Assembly: GCF_963667555.1 (NCBI RefSeq)
Contig: NZ_OY763421.1
Coordinates: 823,562 to 887,561 of the forward strand
Origin: an uncultured Methanolobus sp.
GTDB lineage: Archaea > Halobacteriota > Methanosarcinia > Methanosarcinales > Methanosarcinaceae
Reading direction: 5' to 3'
DNA: 64,000 nucleotides
Shown here: piece after piece, positions 33,305 through 41,819 of the stretch
Layout: each line of letters opens with the position of its first letter
Position numbering within the stretch: position 1 is the stretch's first letter
Translations under genes and position numbers: made by a program
The notes under the pieces: generated by a model
The model's input: only the letters and a program-made list of their open reading frames with translations
Database searches by the model: none
What the model was told of the DNA's origin: nothing

Positions 33305-35641
33305 TTGTCAAATGAAAACACTGAGCATGAAGTCATTACTAAAGAAGAGTTGCTTCAGTTAATTGAGTCCGGATTTCCCGGAAGAAATTACCATGAGAAT
33401 TTGCTAAGTGTTTTGAAAAAGGGCAGTTTTCCGCGTCATGCTGATTTTCTCAGAACTATCCGTCTTATGATTGATAAAGATTGGATGATAGCAGGACTTT
33501 TCCTTGAAAATCTTCCCTTAGCAGCAGAAAATACCGGTCTGGAAGGCATCAGAAAATGGGCGGGAACAGGATTCAAGATATTTGATCAGGATAAAGACCT
33601 GGCAATTGATTATTTTTCCTTCTCGGCTCCTTTATTAAAGGATTTGAACGTAAGTGAACTGGAAGAGTGGGCCTTAAAAGGCATTTCTATCTTTGAAGAT
33701 GATCCATTGAAAGGTCGACTTTATTTTTCCCTGAGATCTGAATACTCAAAGCAATTCGCTGAAAGTCTGAAAGGTTCAGTAGAACTCAGTGAGATAATCA
33801 ACGTGCTCAGATACTACGCCCTCGGACTGTCCGGAGTTAACTTTAATATTCTATCCCGCAGAACGCTTGGAATAAAAGATGAGCCCGATTCTATAAATCC
33901 TGTGATTGCAGGTAATACGATCTATCTTGCACCAAGGATAAAGAGATATGGTGATTTTGAGGACAACTACAGGATCTATAAGCTGAGCATCATGCATGAA
34001 GTTGGTCATATACGCTTCAGTTCCAATGAACTGGAACGTGACGGAGCAGCAGAACTGATGGCCGATATCAGAAGAAGATACTCTACAATGAAAAAGAGGC
34101 TCCCTACTTTAGGAATGCAGGCAGAAGGTAACATTAGTATAGCTGATGTCATAGCCCTGTTTCCTAATCAGACACTGGCAGGAACGATACTCGGAATTCT
34201 GGAAGATGCAAGGATCGAGTACAGGATAATGGAAAACTATAGAGGAGTAAGAACCGATCTTGAAAAAATAAGATACCAGATGCTTCTGACAAGACCTGTT
34301 CCAAAAGGCGATCTTGAAGAATTCATGGACTCACTTCTGTGGATATCCATAGGTCATGAGCCGGTGTTCGATTTGAACAAAGGGACAAAGACTCTCCTTG
34401 ATCAGATAAAACCAATGCTGGAAGATAGTATTTTCAGAGAGGATTCGTCCGTGCTAGATTCTCTTGAAACAACCTTTGCAATCTATAAATTACTTGATGA
34501 ACATGAAGGTCCGTTGAGCCAGAAAGAGTATGAGGTACTGAAAAACCTTGATTACCGTGGTGTGAGCATAGGTGCTTATAACAGCAAAGATTCGCTATCC
34601 AGCAGTTCACATGAGAATATCATCAAGAGGTTTATTCCTGAAAGCAAAGTTGAGCTTATAGAAGAAGATGAACCATTCCGGGAAGACAGGAAACGTCAGC
34701 CCACTTATGCTGAGAAAAAGAACTGGAACATAGTTGGCAGTTACAGATATGATGAATGGGATGCTGTCATCAGCGACTATAAAGCAGACTGGTCTGTGGT
34801 CAATGAAGTCGAGCCCTTTGGCATGTCCGGTGATTACTACCACGAGGCATCAGAACAATACAAAAATGAGATAGCCCTCATCAAGCAGGTATTCAATAGG
34901 ATGAAGCCAGAAACGTTCCGCAGGATGAAACAGCAGACCGATGGAACTGAGATCGATATTGATGCCTTCATTGATTCTCTGATCCAGAAGAAATGCGGAG
35001 TAAATCCCGATGACAGGCTCTACATGAGATGGGATAAGCATGAACGGGATGTTGCAACCCTTTTTCTTGTAGATGTCAGTTATTCCACCCACAAAATGGT
35101 AAATTTTGAGGAAAAAAGCATACTTGATGTTGAAAAGGATTCCCTTATCATAATGACACAGGCTCTTGAAAGCATAGGTGACAACTATGCTATTTACGCT
35201 TTTTCCGGCAAGGACCGGGATGATGTTGAATACTTTGTCATAAAAGATTTCCATGAGGAATTATCAGATACAATTGCACGCAGGATCAGTGTGCTTGAGC
35301 CTGTATCCAATACAAGGCTTGGACCGGCTATCCGCCACTCCATCAGGAAACTGGAAAAGGTAGATGCGAAAACAAAGATAATAATACTCTTATCTGATGG
35401 TGAACCCTTCGATATTTCCCGTGGAGAGAACGCATACAAAGAAAGCATTGCTGAAGAAGATACCAGAATTGCAATTCAGGAATGCAATACAAAGGGAATT
35501 GATTTTTTCTGCATAACGGTCGATCCTGACCCGGGCAAGTATCTTGATACTATTTTTTCAGATTCAGGCTACACAATAATAGATGATGCCAGTTCGCTTC
35601 CCGAGACTCTTCCGGTGCTGTACAAAAGAATAACGACCTGA
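33305..35641 (+). CDS. NorD/CbbO-like VWA-domain protein
   Basis: This 778-residue protein has a long helical N-terminal region, a zincin-like IMHEVGHIRFSSNELERDGA near 225-245, and a C-terminal von Willebrand A domain. The metal-site residues are in LFLVDVSYSTHKM (DxSxS, near 593) and ILLSDGEPFD near 700. The layout fits NorD/CbbO proteins, which work with MoxR-type ATPases (NorQ/CbbQ) to activate NO reductase or RuBisCO. No such ATPase gene is in the window; RuBisCO is 3.3 kb downstream on the other strand. Start: TTG with GAGG upstream. Confidence 0.75.
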   Translation: MSNENTEHEVITKEELLQLIESGFPGRNYHENLLSVLKKGSFPRHADFLRTIRLMIDKDWMIAGLFLENLPLAAENTGLEGIRKWAGTGFKIFDQDKDLAIDYFSFSAPLLKDLNVSELEEWALKGISIFEDDPLKGRLYFSLRSEYSKQFAESLKGSVELSEIINVLRYYALGLSGVNFNILSRRTLGIKDEPDSINPVIAGNTIYLAPRIKRYGDFEDNYRIYKLSIMHEVGHIRFSSNELERDGAAELMADIRRRYSTMKKRLPTLGMQAEGNISIADVIALFPNQTLAGTILGILEDARIEYRIMENYRGVRTDLEKIRYQMLLTRPVPKGDLEEFMDSLLWISIGHEPVFDLNKGTKTLLDQIKPMLEDSIFREDSSVLDSLETTFAIYKLLDEHEGPLSQKEYEVLKNLDYRGVSIGAYNSKDSLSSSSHENIIKRFIPESKVELIEEDEPFREDRKRQPTYAEKKNWNIVGSYRYDEWDAVISDYKADWSVVNEVEPFGMSGDYYHEASEQYKNEIALIKQVFNRMKPETFRRMKQQTDGTEIDIDAFIDSLIQKKCGVNPDDRLYMRWDKHERDVATLFLVDVSYSTHKMVNFEEKSILDVEKDSLIIMTQALESIGDNYAIYAFSGKDRDDVEYFVIKDFHEELSDTIARRISVLEPVSNTRLGPAIRHSIRKLEKVDAKTKIIILLSDGEPFDISRGENAYKESIAEEDTRIAIQECNTKGIDFFCITVDPDPGKYLDTIFSDSGYTIIDDASSLPETLPVLYKRITT

Positions 35642-35650
35642 TATGCAAAA

Positions 35651-35680
35651 AAAGAGTTTAATGGTTATTTAGAACTCTTT
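35651..35680. terminator. bidirectional hairpin terminator
   Basis: AAAGAGTT and AACTCTTT form a perfect 8-base stem between the convergent genes ending at 35641 and 35665, with A-rich and T-rich flanks. Confidence 0.6.
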
Positions 35681-37125
35681 CCTCTTGCAAGGGATGCAAA
35701 TATCCCTATTATGCAGAAGATTGTGAACAGGATAAATGCATAATGCATGCTGGTTACAAACTGAGGATAATATTCTGAAGTAATTACCACAGGACCAATT
35801 ACAACGGAGAATATCATCATGGCAATACCCATTGAGAGCATTTGTCCAAGCAGCCTCATGGTTCCGTTCGTCCCTGATGCAACACCATAGGATCTTTTGT
35901 CCACCGAGCTCATAATAACATTGGTATTAGGGGATGAGAAAAGTCCAAATCCAACACCAAGCAGAACGAGTGTTGCGATTATGTACCAGAGGGAACTTGC
36001 TTCGTTAACAAAGGTCAGCAGGAATAATCCTATTGCAGTAAGCCCCATTCCTGTAGATGCTATCAACCGTGGTTCTATGCGGTCAGAGAGCTTTCCGGCA
36101 AGCGGTGAGATAAGCGCCTGCATAACAGGTTGTGCGATCAATATCATTCCTGCATGTCCGGGAGTGAATCCTTTGGTGTACTGCAGGTCAAGACTCAGGA
36201 GGAATGTTACTGCATAGGTTGCGCTGTAATTGATAAGGGCTGACATGTTGGAAAGTGCAAAGACGCGGTTCCTTGTAAGAAGCCTTATGTCAAGAACAGG
36301 TGTGGGTATGCGCATCTCGTAAAGTGCAAAGAGGACGACACCCAGAAGCCCGAAAAATACAAGAGCTGCACCTTTTATTTCTGGGAGTAATGAGAAACCA
36401 TACATCACTGCAATAACAGCAGTGCCATAGATCGATGAGCCAGCAAGGTCGAATTTTTCTCCACGGCACTCTGCCCATTCGCCTTTGAGTTTCCAGAGAA
36501 TGAGAATAACTGCTATGGCACCAATTGGTACATTGACAAGGAAAATACTTCTCCATCCAAGGTGCTCTGTCATTATTCCCCCAAGGAATGGACCCATGGA
36601 AAGTCCCACATAGACAGCAGTGATGTAGATGCCAAGAGCCGTACCCCTTTCTCCCGGAGGGAACACAGAAGTAACAATAGCAGCTCCTGTACCAAAGATC
36701 ATGGCACTTCCCATACCCTGAACGACACGAACACCGATCAGCATTCCTTCTGTTGGGACCATGGTCATTGCCAGTGATGCCAGACCGAAGATAATTATTC
36801 CATAAAGGAAGACTTTCTTTCTTCCATAAATATCAGCAATTTTCCCAAAAGGCACAAGGAACACTGCTGAAGAAAGGAGATAGGCAGTCGCTACCCAGGA
36901 AAGTGAGATAGCATTCATATTGAACTCTGCACCCATGGTAGGCAAAGCAATGTTCACTGCCGAGCCGTCAAAGGGTGTGATGAAACCTGCAAGTATGGCT
37001 ATAAGCAGGACTATCTGTTTTTCGGTTTTATCAGTTAAAGGTGATTTTTGAGATATTCCACATTTCTCTGCTTCTTTTGATGATGAATTATTGCTATCGG
37101 TTGTTGCTGCCATATTTGTTTCCAT
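35665..37125 (-). CDS. DHA2-family MFS multidrug transporter
   Basis: The likely start is the ATG at 37125 (METNMAATT), giving 486 residues; the frame is open to 37215. About fourteen membrane helices follow a polar 50-residue N-terminus. Motif A is FGKIADIYGRKKVFLYG, motif C-like LGIYITAVYVGLSMGPFLGG, and the first helix has FITPFDGSAVNIALPTMGAE as in QacA/EmrB. It should export hydrophobic compounds with protons. Confidence 0.85.
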   Translation of the reverse strand: METNMAATTDSNNSSSKEAEKCGISQKSPLTDKTEKQIVLLIAILAGFITPFDGSAVNIALPTMGAEFNMNAISLSWVATAYLLSSAVFLVPFGKIADIYGRKKVFLYGIIIFGLASLAMTMVPTEGMLIGVRVVQGMGSAMIFGTGAAIVTSVFPPGERGTALGIYITAVYVGLSMGPFLGGIMTEHLGWRSIFLVNVPIGAIAVILILWKLKGEWAECRGEKFDLAGSSIYGTAVIAVMYGFSLLPEIKGAALVFFGLLGVVLFALYEMRIPTPVLDIRLLTRNRVFALSNMSALINYSATYAVTFLLSLDLQYTKGFTPGHAGMILIAQPVMQALISPLAGKLSDRIEPRLIASTGMGLTAIGLFLLTFVNEASSLWYIIATLVLLGVGFGLFSSPNTNVIMSSVDKRSYGVASGTNGTMRLLGQMLSMGIAMMIFSVVIGPVVITSEYYPQFVTSMHYAFILFTIFCIIGIFASLARGKSSK

Positions 37126-37274
37126 GAGTTTTATTGAGGTTAGATTATTCCTGCTATAAATAGCATTGCAGTTACTGATAGTTTTTATTAGGACCGACAA
37201 AGTTCCGTTCACCAAAACAACTAAGTAATGTCGTCACCTCCGATGCAGCATAGTTTCATAATTGAGTTGATAAT

Positions 37275-37700
37275 ATGGCAATTAAAGACGGAGATACAAT
37301 ACAAATAGAGTATGTAGGTTTACTGGACGATGGTTCTGTATTCGATACATCTGAAATACACGGAAAACCACTTGAATTCACAGTTGGTTCCGGAAAGGTC
37401 ATCAAGGGTTTTGATAAAGCCGTAATAGGTCTTGAGGTCGGTGATGAGAAAGAGTTCAGGCTTGAGCCTTCCGATGCTTACGGAGAGCACAATGGAGCAC
37501 TGGTGGATACCGTATCAAGGGATCTTGTAAGGTCTGACATGGAAATTGAAATAGGTAAGACATTCTGGGTTCAGGCACCTAACGGACAGACTATGCCTGC
37601 AAAAATAGTAGGACTTACTGAAGAGGAAGTGACTTTCGACCTAAATCATCCGCTTGCAGGCAAGTCACTGACATTCAAGATCATAATTGTTGAAGCATGA
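37275..37700 (+). CDS. cytoplasmic FKBP-type peptidyl-prolyl isomerase
   Basis: This 141-residue protein, without a signal peptide, is a short SlyD-like archaeal FKBP: IEYVGLLDDGSVFDTS, then GSGKVIKGFDKAVIGLEVGD, EPSDAYGEHNGALVDT with the flap insertion, and FDLNHPLAGKSLTFKI. It catalyses prolyl isomerisation and has chaperone activity in the family. It starts divergently from the MFS gene. Confidence 0.9.
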   Translation: MAIKDGDTIQIEYVGLLDDGSVFDTSEIHGKPLEFTVGSGKVIKGFDKAVIGLEVGDEKEFRLEPSDAYGEHNGALVDTVSRDLVRSDMEIEIGKTFWVQAPNGQTMPAKIVGLTEEEVTFDLNHPLAGKSLTFKIIIVEA

Positions 37701-37788
37701 TCTGGTTTTAGTGGAATGTTAAAATTGAACAAACTGTCTAAATATAAAATATGATAATGATGATACTCATTATATATTAAAGTAGACA

Positions 37789-38117
37789 TATATTTATATA
37801 GTAGAAAATAATACTAGGATTTGCAGTCACAAGCTGAATATGCAAAAGATTGCATGACCATATACGGTGGTACGATATGGCCTTGATTGAAAGAAACTAA
37901 AGCAAACGTACAAAAGCACATGAACGATAACAAACCTGCCACATTACTCCCACAACCACACACTAGGTTTGTTACGTTCGGGCTTTAGTAAAGCTTTGGT
38001 CATTACATTCATAATGAGTATGAGCAAAGGGGATTCAGGCCTTTAGGCTGGGGTTATTGTCATTAAAAATTCCCACAGCCTTCTCTTCTTCTCTTGTTTG
38101 TTTTTTCATTTTTCACA
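37789..38117 (+). ncRNA. candidate structured RNA related to the hairpin array
   Basis: A TATA box (ATATATTTATATAG, about 37786-37799) precedes several hairpins: CCATAT/ATATGG at 37858-37880 with loop ACGGTGGTACG; outer ACTAAAGC (37896) with GCTTTAGT (37982); an inner 14-pair stem AACG-TAACAAACCT (37923) with AGGTTTGTTACGTT (37965), with one bulge; and AGGCTGGGG/CCC-CAGCCT at 38045-38081 followed by a long T-rich tract. The GGTGGTAC loop and GGGGTTATTGTCATT match array members at 24.97-27.6 kb. The RNA would start about 37822. No reading frame is present. Confidence 0.6.
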
Positions 38118-38152
38118 AAATAGATTAACGGTTCCTATTGTGCAGTTTGGTA

Positions 38153-38938
38153 TTATATTAAATGAGCCAATGAGCCAAAAACCACAAAAAGCATCATAGT
38201 AGCAACCAGATTGGTTATTATGGAGTACTCCAGTCCTTTTTTCCAGTAGATCCATCCAAAAACGGTGCTTGCAATAAAATTAGAAACAGCTATCGACATA
38301 GCAGTTGCAGGATCCATGTTCTCTCTGGAAAAAAACAGGTAAACAAGACTATAAACAGAACTTACGATTATAATTGATATCCATACACCAATGTTAGTTG
38401 GATTCCCTTCTGAATTTTTCTTTATTTTCCAGGAAACCCAGACAAGGAATGTCATCAAAAAGAACCTTAATACGATTTCTTCAGTGACACCTACATAATA
38501 TGAATACATAAATCGCTGCCAGAGAGGAGGCGTTGCCAGATAAACCAGTAATGGTTCTGAATCTCTCGCAAATACAAATATGTCCAGGATCAAAATTAGC
38601 AGAGATATAATTATACCAAATATAACAGATAACTTAAAAGCTGGTTTGAAATAGGAAGGCAAGCTCCTGTTTTCAAAAAGAGAACTAAGGACAGGTGTTT
38701 TCAGACCCACTTTTTTTCCAAGATATAAGCCCGTGAAAATACCGATCAGAAAGATCACTGTTGATCTGGCAAACTGTGCAGCTAGTATAGTAGGTACCGC
38801 CATGGCCAGGTCATACAATGCATCGCCTGACATTGTAATTCCATAAGGAAGTGCTGCCAGCAATGAGAATTCAGCCACCATGAACAGCAGCCAGTAGATG
38901 TTCCAGTCGATTGCGTCCCTGATATCTCTGAAATTCAT
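38153..38938 (-). CDS. CPBP/Abi-like membrane protein with altered active site
   Basis: This 261-residue protein has about eight hydrophobic segments. The first CPBP intramembrane protease motif is present (GVTEEIVLRFFLM, EExxxR). The histidines expected in the next motifs are replaced: SSVYSLVYL where FxxxH is usual, and SIITNLVAT where HxxxN is usual. It may be a non-catalytic relative. The family includes CAAX-type endopeptidases and bacteriocin immunity proteins. Confidence 0.7.
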   Translation of the reverse strand: MNFRDIRDAIDWNIYWLLFMVAEFSLLAALPYGITMSGDALYDLAMAVPTILAAQFARSTVIFLIGIFTGLYLGKKVGLKTPVLSSLFENRSLPSYFKPAFKLSVIFGIIISLLILILDIFVFARDSEPLLVYLATPPLWQRFMYSYYVGVTEEIVLRFFLMTFLVWVSWKIKKNSEGNPTNIGVWISIIIVSSVYSLVYLFFSRENMDPATAMSIAVSNFIASTVFGWIYWKKGLEYSIITNLVATMMLFVVFGSLAHLI

Positions 38939-38977
38939 TCCTGTCAGCCTTAAATTACATTTGATTAAATTAAAAGA

Positions 38978-40417
38978 TCACATAGCGTCCTTTGACGCTT
39001 TAGTGAAGTATTCTATTGCCTGTGCAAGTTCAATGTGACTCTTTGCGTATTCTTCAATATCGATCTTCTGGAGATATGCTTCACATGCCTGCACAAGAGC
39101 CTTAGCTCCGTCCTGGGTTCCTCCCGGATGAGCATGAACACCTGAACCCATGGTGGTTATAAAATCAACATTTTCCATGACATCAATAAAAGGCTTCAGT
39201 CTTACAGGATTAAGTCCTCCTGAGACGATCGGGCAGCATTTCTTCATCCCTCTCCAGCTGTCATCATCAAGCACCACATGATGCGCCATATCAACATTTA
39301 CTATATTGATAGCGTCCTTATCGGTCTCAGGTATCTTTGACCAGCTCTGTTTGAAGAAGTGTCCTTCTGCACTCATATACTGTATCTCATGTGCAGCAAC
39401 CACATCCTCTTCAGGCGTACCCTGCATTTTTCCAACACCTGCTGTACCTGTGTGAATTCCTGAAGCACCGGCAAGTCTTGCAAATTTGGAGAGGACGAGT
39501 ACTGAGAATCCAAGTGGATTTTCAGGTCTTGTGAATGCTCCGTGGGCTGCCCTGTGGAAATGAATGAAAACTCCCGGATATCTTCTTCTGAGAGTCTGAA
39601 CAGCCATCCAGCCTGCTGTGATTCCATCGATGAGGAATGCATAACTTCCTGGCTCAAAACCTGCATTTACTATCATTTCACACCTTTCGATCATGGTGTC
39701 AAAATCAGCGGCAGAAACATTGAATGAATGAACTTTCCTGTGTCCGGTCTCATGAACAGCCTTGTCCATTGCTTCCTTCACATGTTTTACCATCTTGTCG
39801 TATGGACAGAAATCCTGATTGGCCTGCGGTTCATCATTCTTGACAAAGTCACCGCCACCGACCCAGAAATCATAACAGACTTCCGCATACTCAGCAGATG
39901 TAAGTCCCATTTTTGGCTTGACTATGGTTCCAAGGATCGGCCTGTCATAGACATCGAGATACTTTCTCATGTCATCTACAGTATAGCTTGGACCGTCATA
40001 TTGCTCTAGCATTGACGGAGGGAACCATACATCAAGAAGTTTCAGGGCTGCAACTTCCTTCATTCCAAGGATGTTGCCCACAATATAGGTGAGAATGTTC
40101 TGGACATTTCCTCCCCTGTCAAAGAGTCTCCATGGATATGCTATCCACACGAGTTCACGTTCTGTGTCAAGCTGGTATACACGGGCATTCATAACTCTTG
40201 AAAAAGGAGTCTCAGTAGTTACTTTAAAATTAGTGCCCGTTGATGATTCGGCTGCAACCTCCGCAGCTGCCTGCAGGATATTGAATTTTCCACCGGGTGT
40301 CAGGTGGAAAACACCGAGAAGATATTCACCATTTGTCGGATCAGGCAGTTCCAGATTAACATATGCTTCCTGTTTGGAGTTAAGCGATTTGACCAGATCT
40401 TCGTGAATTGAACTCAT
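38978..40417 (-). CDS. rbcL: ribulose-bisphosphate carboxylase, archaeal form II/III type
   Basis: Starting at the ATG at 40417, it has 479 residues. All catalytic elements are present: GTIVKPKMGL (first Lys), GGGDFVKNDEP (carbamylated Lys with Asp-Glu), HFHRAAHGAFTR, loop 6 GTAGVGKMQG, and IVSGGLNP. The protein strongly resembles the Methanococcoides burtonii enzyme as I remember it. In methanogens it fixes CO2 onto RuBP made from AMP or ribose-phosphate, yielding 3-phosphoglycerate. Partner genes of that pathway are not in the window. The frame is open to 40438, but the later ATG aligns with relatives. Confidence 0.93.
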   Translation of the reverse strand: MSSIHEDLVKSLNSKQEAYVNLELPDPTNGEYLLGVFHLTPGGKFNILQAAAEVAAESSTGTNFKVTTETPFSRVMNARVYQLDTERELVWIAYPWRLFDRGGNVQNILTYIVGNILGMKEVAALKLLDVWFPPSMLEQYDGPSYTVDDMRKYLDVYDRPILGTIVKPKMGLTSAEYAEVCYDFWVGGGDFVKNDEPQANQDFCPYDKMVKHVKEAMDKAVHETGHRKVHSFNVSAADFDTMIERCEMIVNAGFEPGSYAFLIDGITAGWMAVQTLRRRYPGVFIHFHRAAHGAFTRPENPLGFSVLVLSKFARLAGASGIHTGTAGVGKMQGTPEEDVVAAHEIQYMSAEGHFFKQSWSKIPETDKDAINIVNVDMAHHVVLDDDSWRGMKKCCPIVSGGLNPVRLKPFIDVMENVDFITTMGSGVHAHPGGTQDGAKALVQACEAYLQKIDIEEYAKSHIELAQAIEYFTKASKDAM

Positions 40418-40466
40418 ATAATAAAAAAGAGCATGCAATCTATTTTAGTTTTTGGCATAAAATGAC

Positions 40467-40886
40467 TCAGAGTGTCATTTCCCGGGATATTCCAAGAACA
40501 ATAAACAGTATAACAAATCCAAAAAGAATGAACTGAGGCATTGATGCTTTTATTACTTCAGCTTCATTTTCTTTTATGCAAATTACCACAAATGTTGTCA
40601 GACTTGCAAGGATCAAAAGTAAGATGAAAACTGAGAGTTGCAGATTGAGATCAAATGCGGAATATATCATTCCTGCACCTTCAAGAAACATCACAACTGA
40701 TATCTGATGATACGGAACATAACCGGCAATGATTCTTTTTTCTTTTGTGTTGAAATAGTTCTTTTCTCCGAAAACAACATGAAGAATGCACAATACGACC
40801 AAAAGCAAACCGGATGCTGCAATAAATAGATTCAGAACAGGAACCCCCATAAATTCAGGAGGCTTATTGTTCAAATGCTTTTGCAT
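40467..40886 (-). CDS. hypothetical membrane protein, 139 residues
   Basis: Four hydrophobic segments (about 15-38, 58-76, 82-103 and 116-134) with short loops. No charged or catalytic motif stands out. It is 49 bases upstream of the RuBisCO gene on the same strand and could be cotranscribed with it. The family is not recognised. Confidence 0.6.
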   Translation of the reverse strand: MQKHLNNKPPEFMGVPVLNLFIAASGLLLVVLCILHVVFGEKNYFNTKEKRIIAGYVPYHQISVVMFLEGAGMIYSAFDLNLQLSVFILLLILASLTTFVVICIKENEAEVIKASMPQFILFGFVILFIVLGISREMTL

Positions 40887-40991
40887 TTAATTTTGATCCA
40901 GGTGTACAATATTGCAACATAACTTTTAATAGAATATGATTTATCAATTAATTATTCTTGTTTTTTAAGAAAATAAAAGAAAAGTGATCGA

Positions 40992-41723
40992 ATGGAATAT
41001 GGTAATGTTTTAGGCAATTCAGTAAAAACAGTTCTAAGAAACTTTGTTGCTTATGGATTGGCAACGGTGATTCTCACGATTGGATCTATGCTGGTAGTCA
41101 CAGCTCCCCCTCTTCTTTATGGTTTTATCATAATGCTTGTAAAAGGAACAAGAAACGAAGCAGTAAAAGTGATGGATATTCTGGATGGTTTCAGACAGGG
41201 AAATTTTGTCCGCAGCTGGAAATACATGCTTTTTATAATGATTATTGGTATTTTGGTTACGATCGCAGCAATGATAATGCTCTTTGTTGTTGGACTTGTT
41301 TCATTTGGTCTAATACTTGCAGCAGGTTCTGCAATACCTGACTCTGTTGGCGTGGCAATAGCAGCCGCACTCTATCTTGTAGTTATCTGTATTGTCCTGA
41401 TACCATTCTTTTTCATGCTCTACCTGCTTCCTCTCTATGTTATCAAAGGATATGACGTAACAGATGCTTTTTCTGAAAGCACCAGGATCGTAAAAGCAAA
41501 TGTCATGACCAGTGTGGTAATAAGCATAATAGTAGGTGTGTTGTCACTTATGGGCTCATTACCGTATTACATAGGCATGTTTATGGGATGGCCGGCCGTT
41601 CTGTATACTTCAGTCTACATAATCGCTGTTTTAATAACAATGCCATTAAGCCAGCAGATCCTTGTAAATACAACTTTTGCATTGGCATCATTTCCTATAA
41701 GTGAAGAATATATTGAGGAATAA
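40992..41723 (+). CDS. hypothetical multi-pass membrane protein
   Basis: This 243-residue protein has about six hydrophobic segments with an LLPLYVIKGYDVTDAFSEST element before the last pair. That pattern is common in archaeal membrane proteins related to glycerophosphodiesterase membrane domains (DUF975/DUF4013 type). The start has GAAAAGTGATCGA upstream, a weak ribosome-binding site. Function unknown. Confidence 0.62.
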   Translation: MEYGNVLGNSVKTVLRNFVAYGLATVILTIGSMLVVTAPPLLYGFIIMLVKGTRNEAVKVMDILDGFRQGNFVRSWKYMLFIMIIGILVTIAAMIMLFVVGLVSFGLILAAGSAIPDSVGVAIAAALYLVVICIVLIPFFFMLYLLPLYVIKGYDVTDAFSESTRIVKANVMTSVVISIIVGVLSLMGSLPYYIGMFMGWPAVLYTSVYIIAVLITMPLSQQILVNTTFALASFPISEEYIEE

Positions 41724-41819
41724 GTTTCTTTTTGCATGTCAAAAGGAAAACGACATCCGCCAAGTATTTATACAATTCATTTCTCCTTTTTTTAATAATA
41801 CTGGTCTAAAGATGGTGCC

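Noticed and set aside
37212..37250. Strong GGAGGTGA on the minus strand at about 37233-37240 as ribosome-binding site for the MFS gene
   Set aside because: It stands 17 bases before the nearest in-frame start (TTG at 37215), too far; the ATG at 37125 gives the normal N-terminus. A 21-codon leader peptide from the GTG is possible but unsupported.
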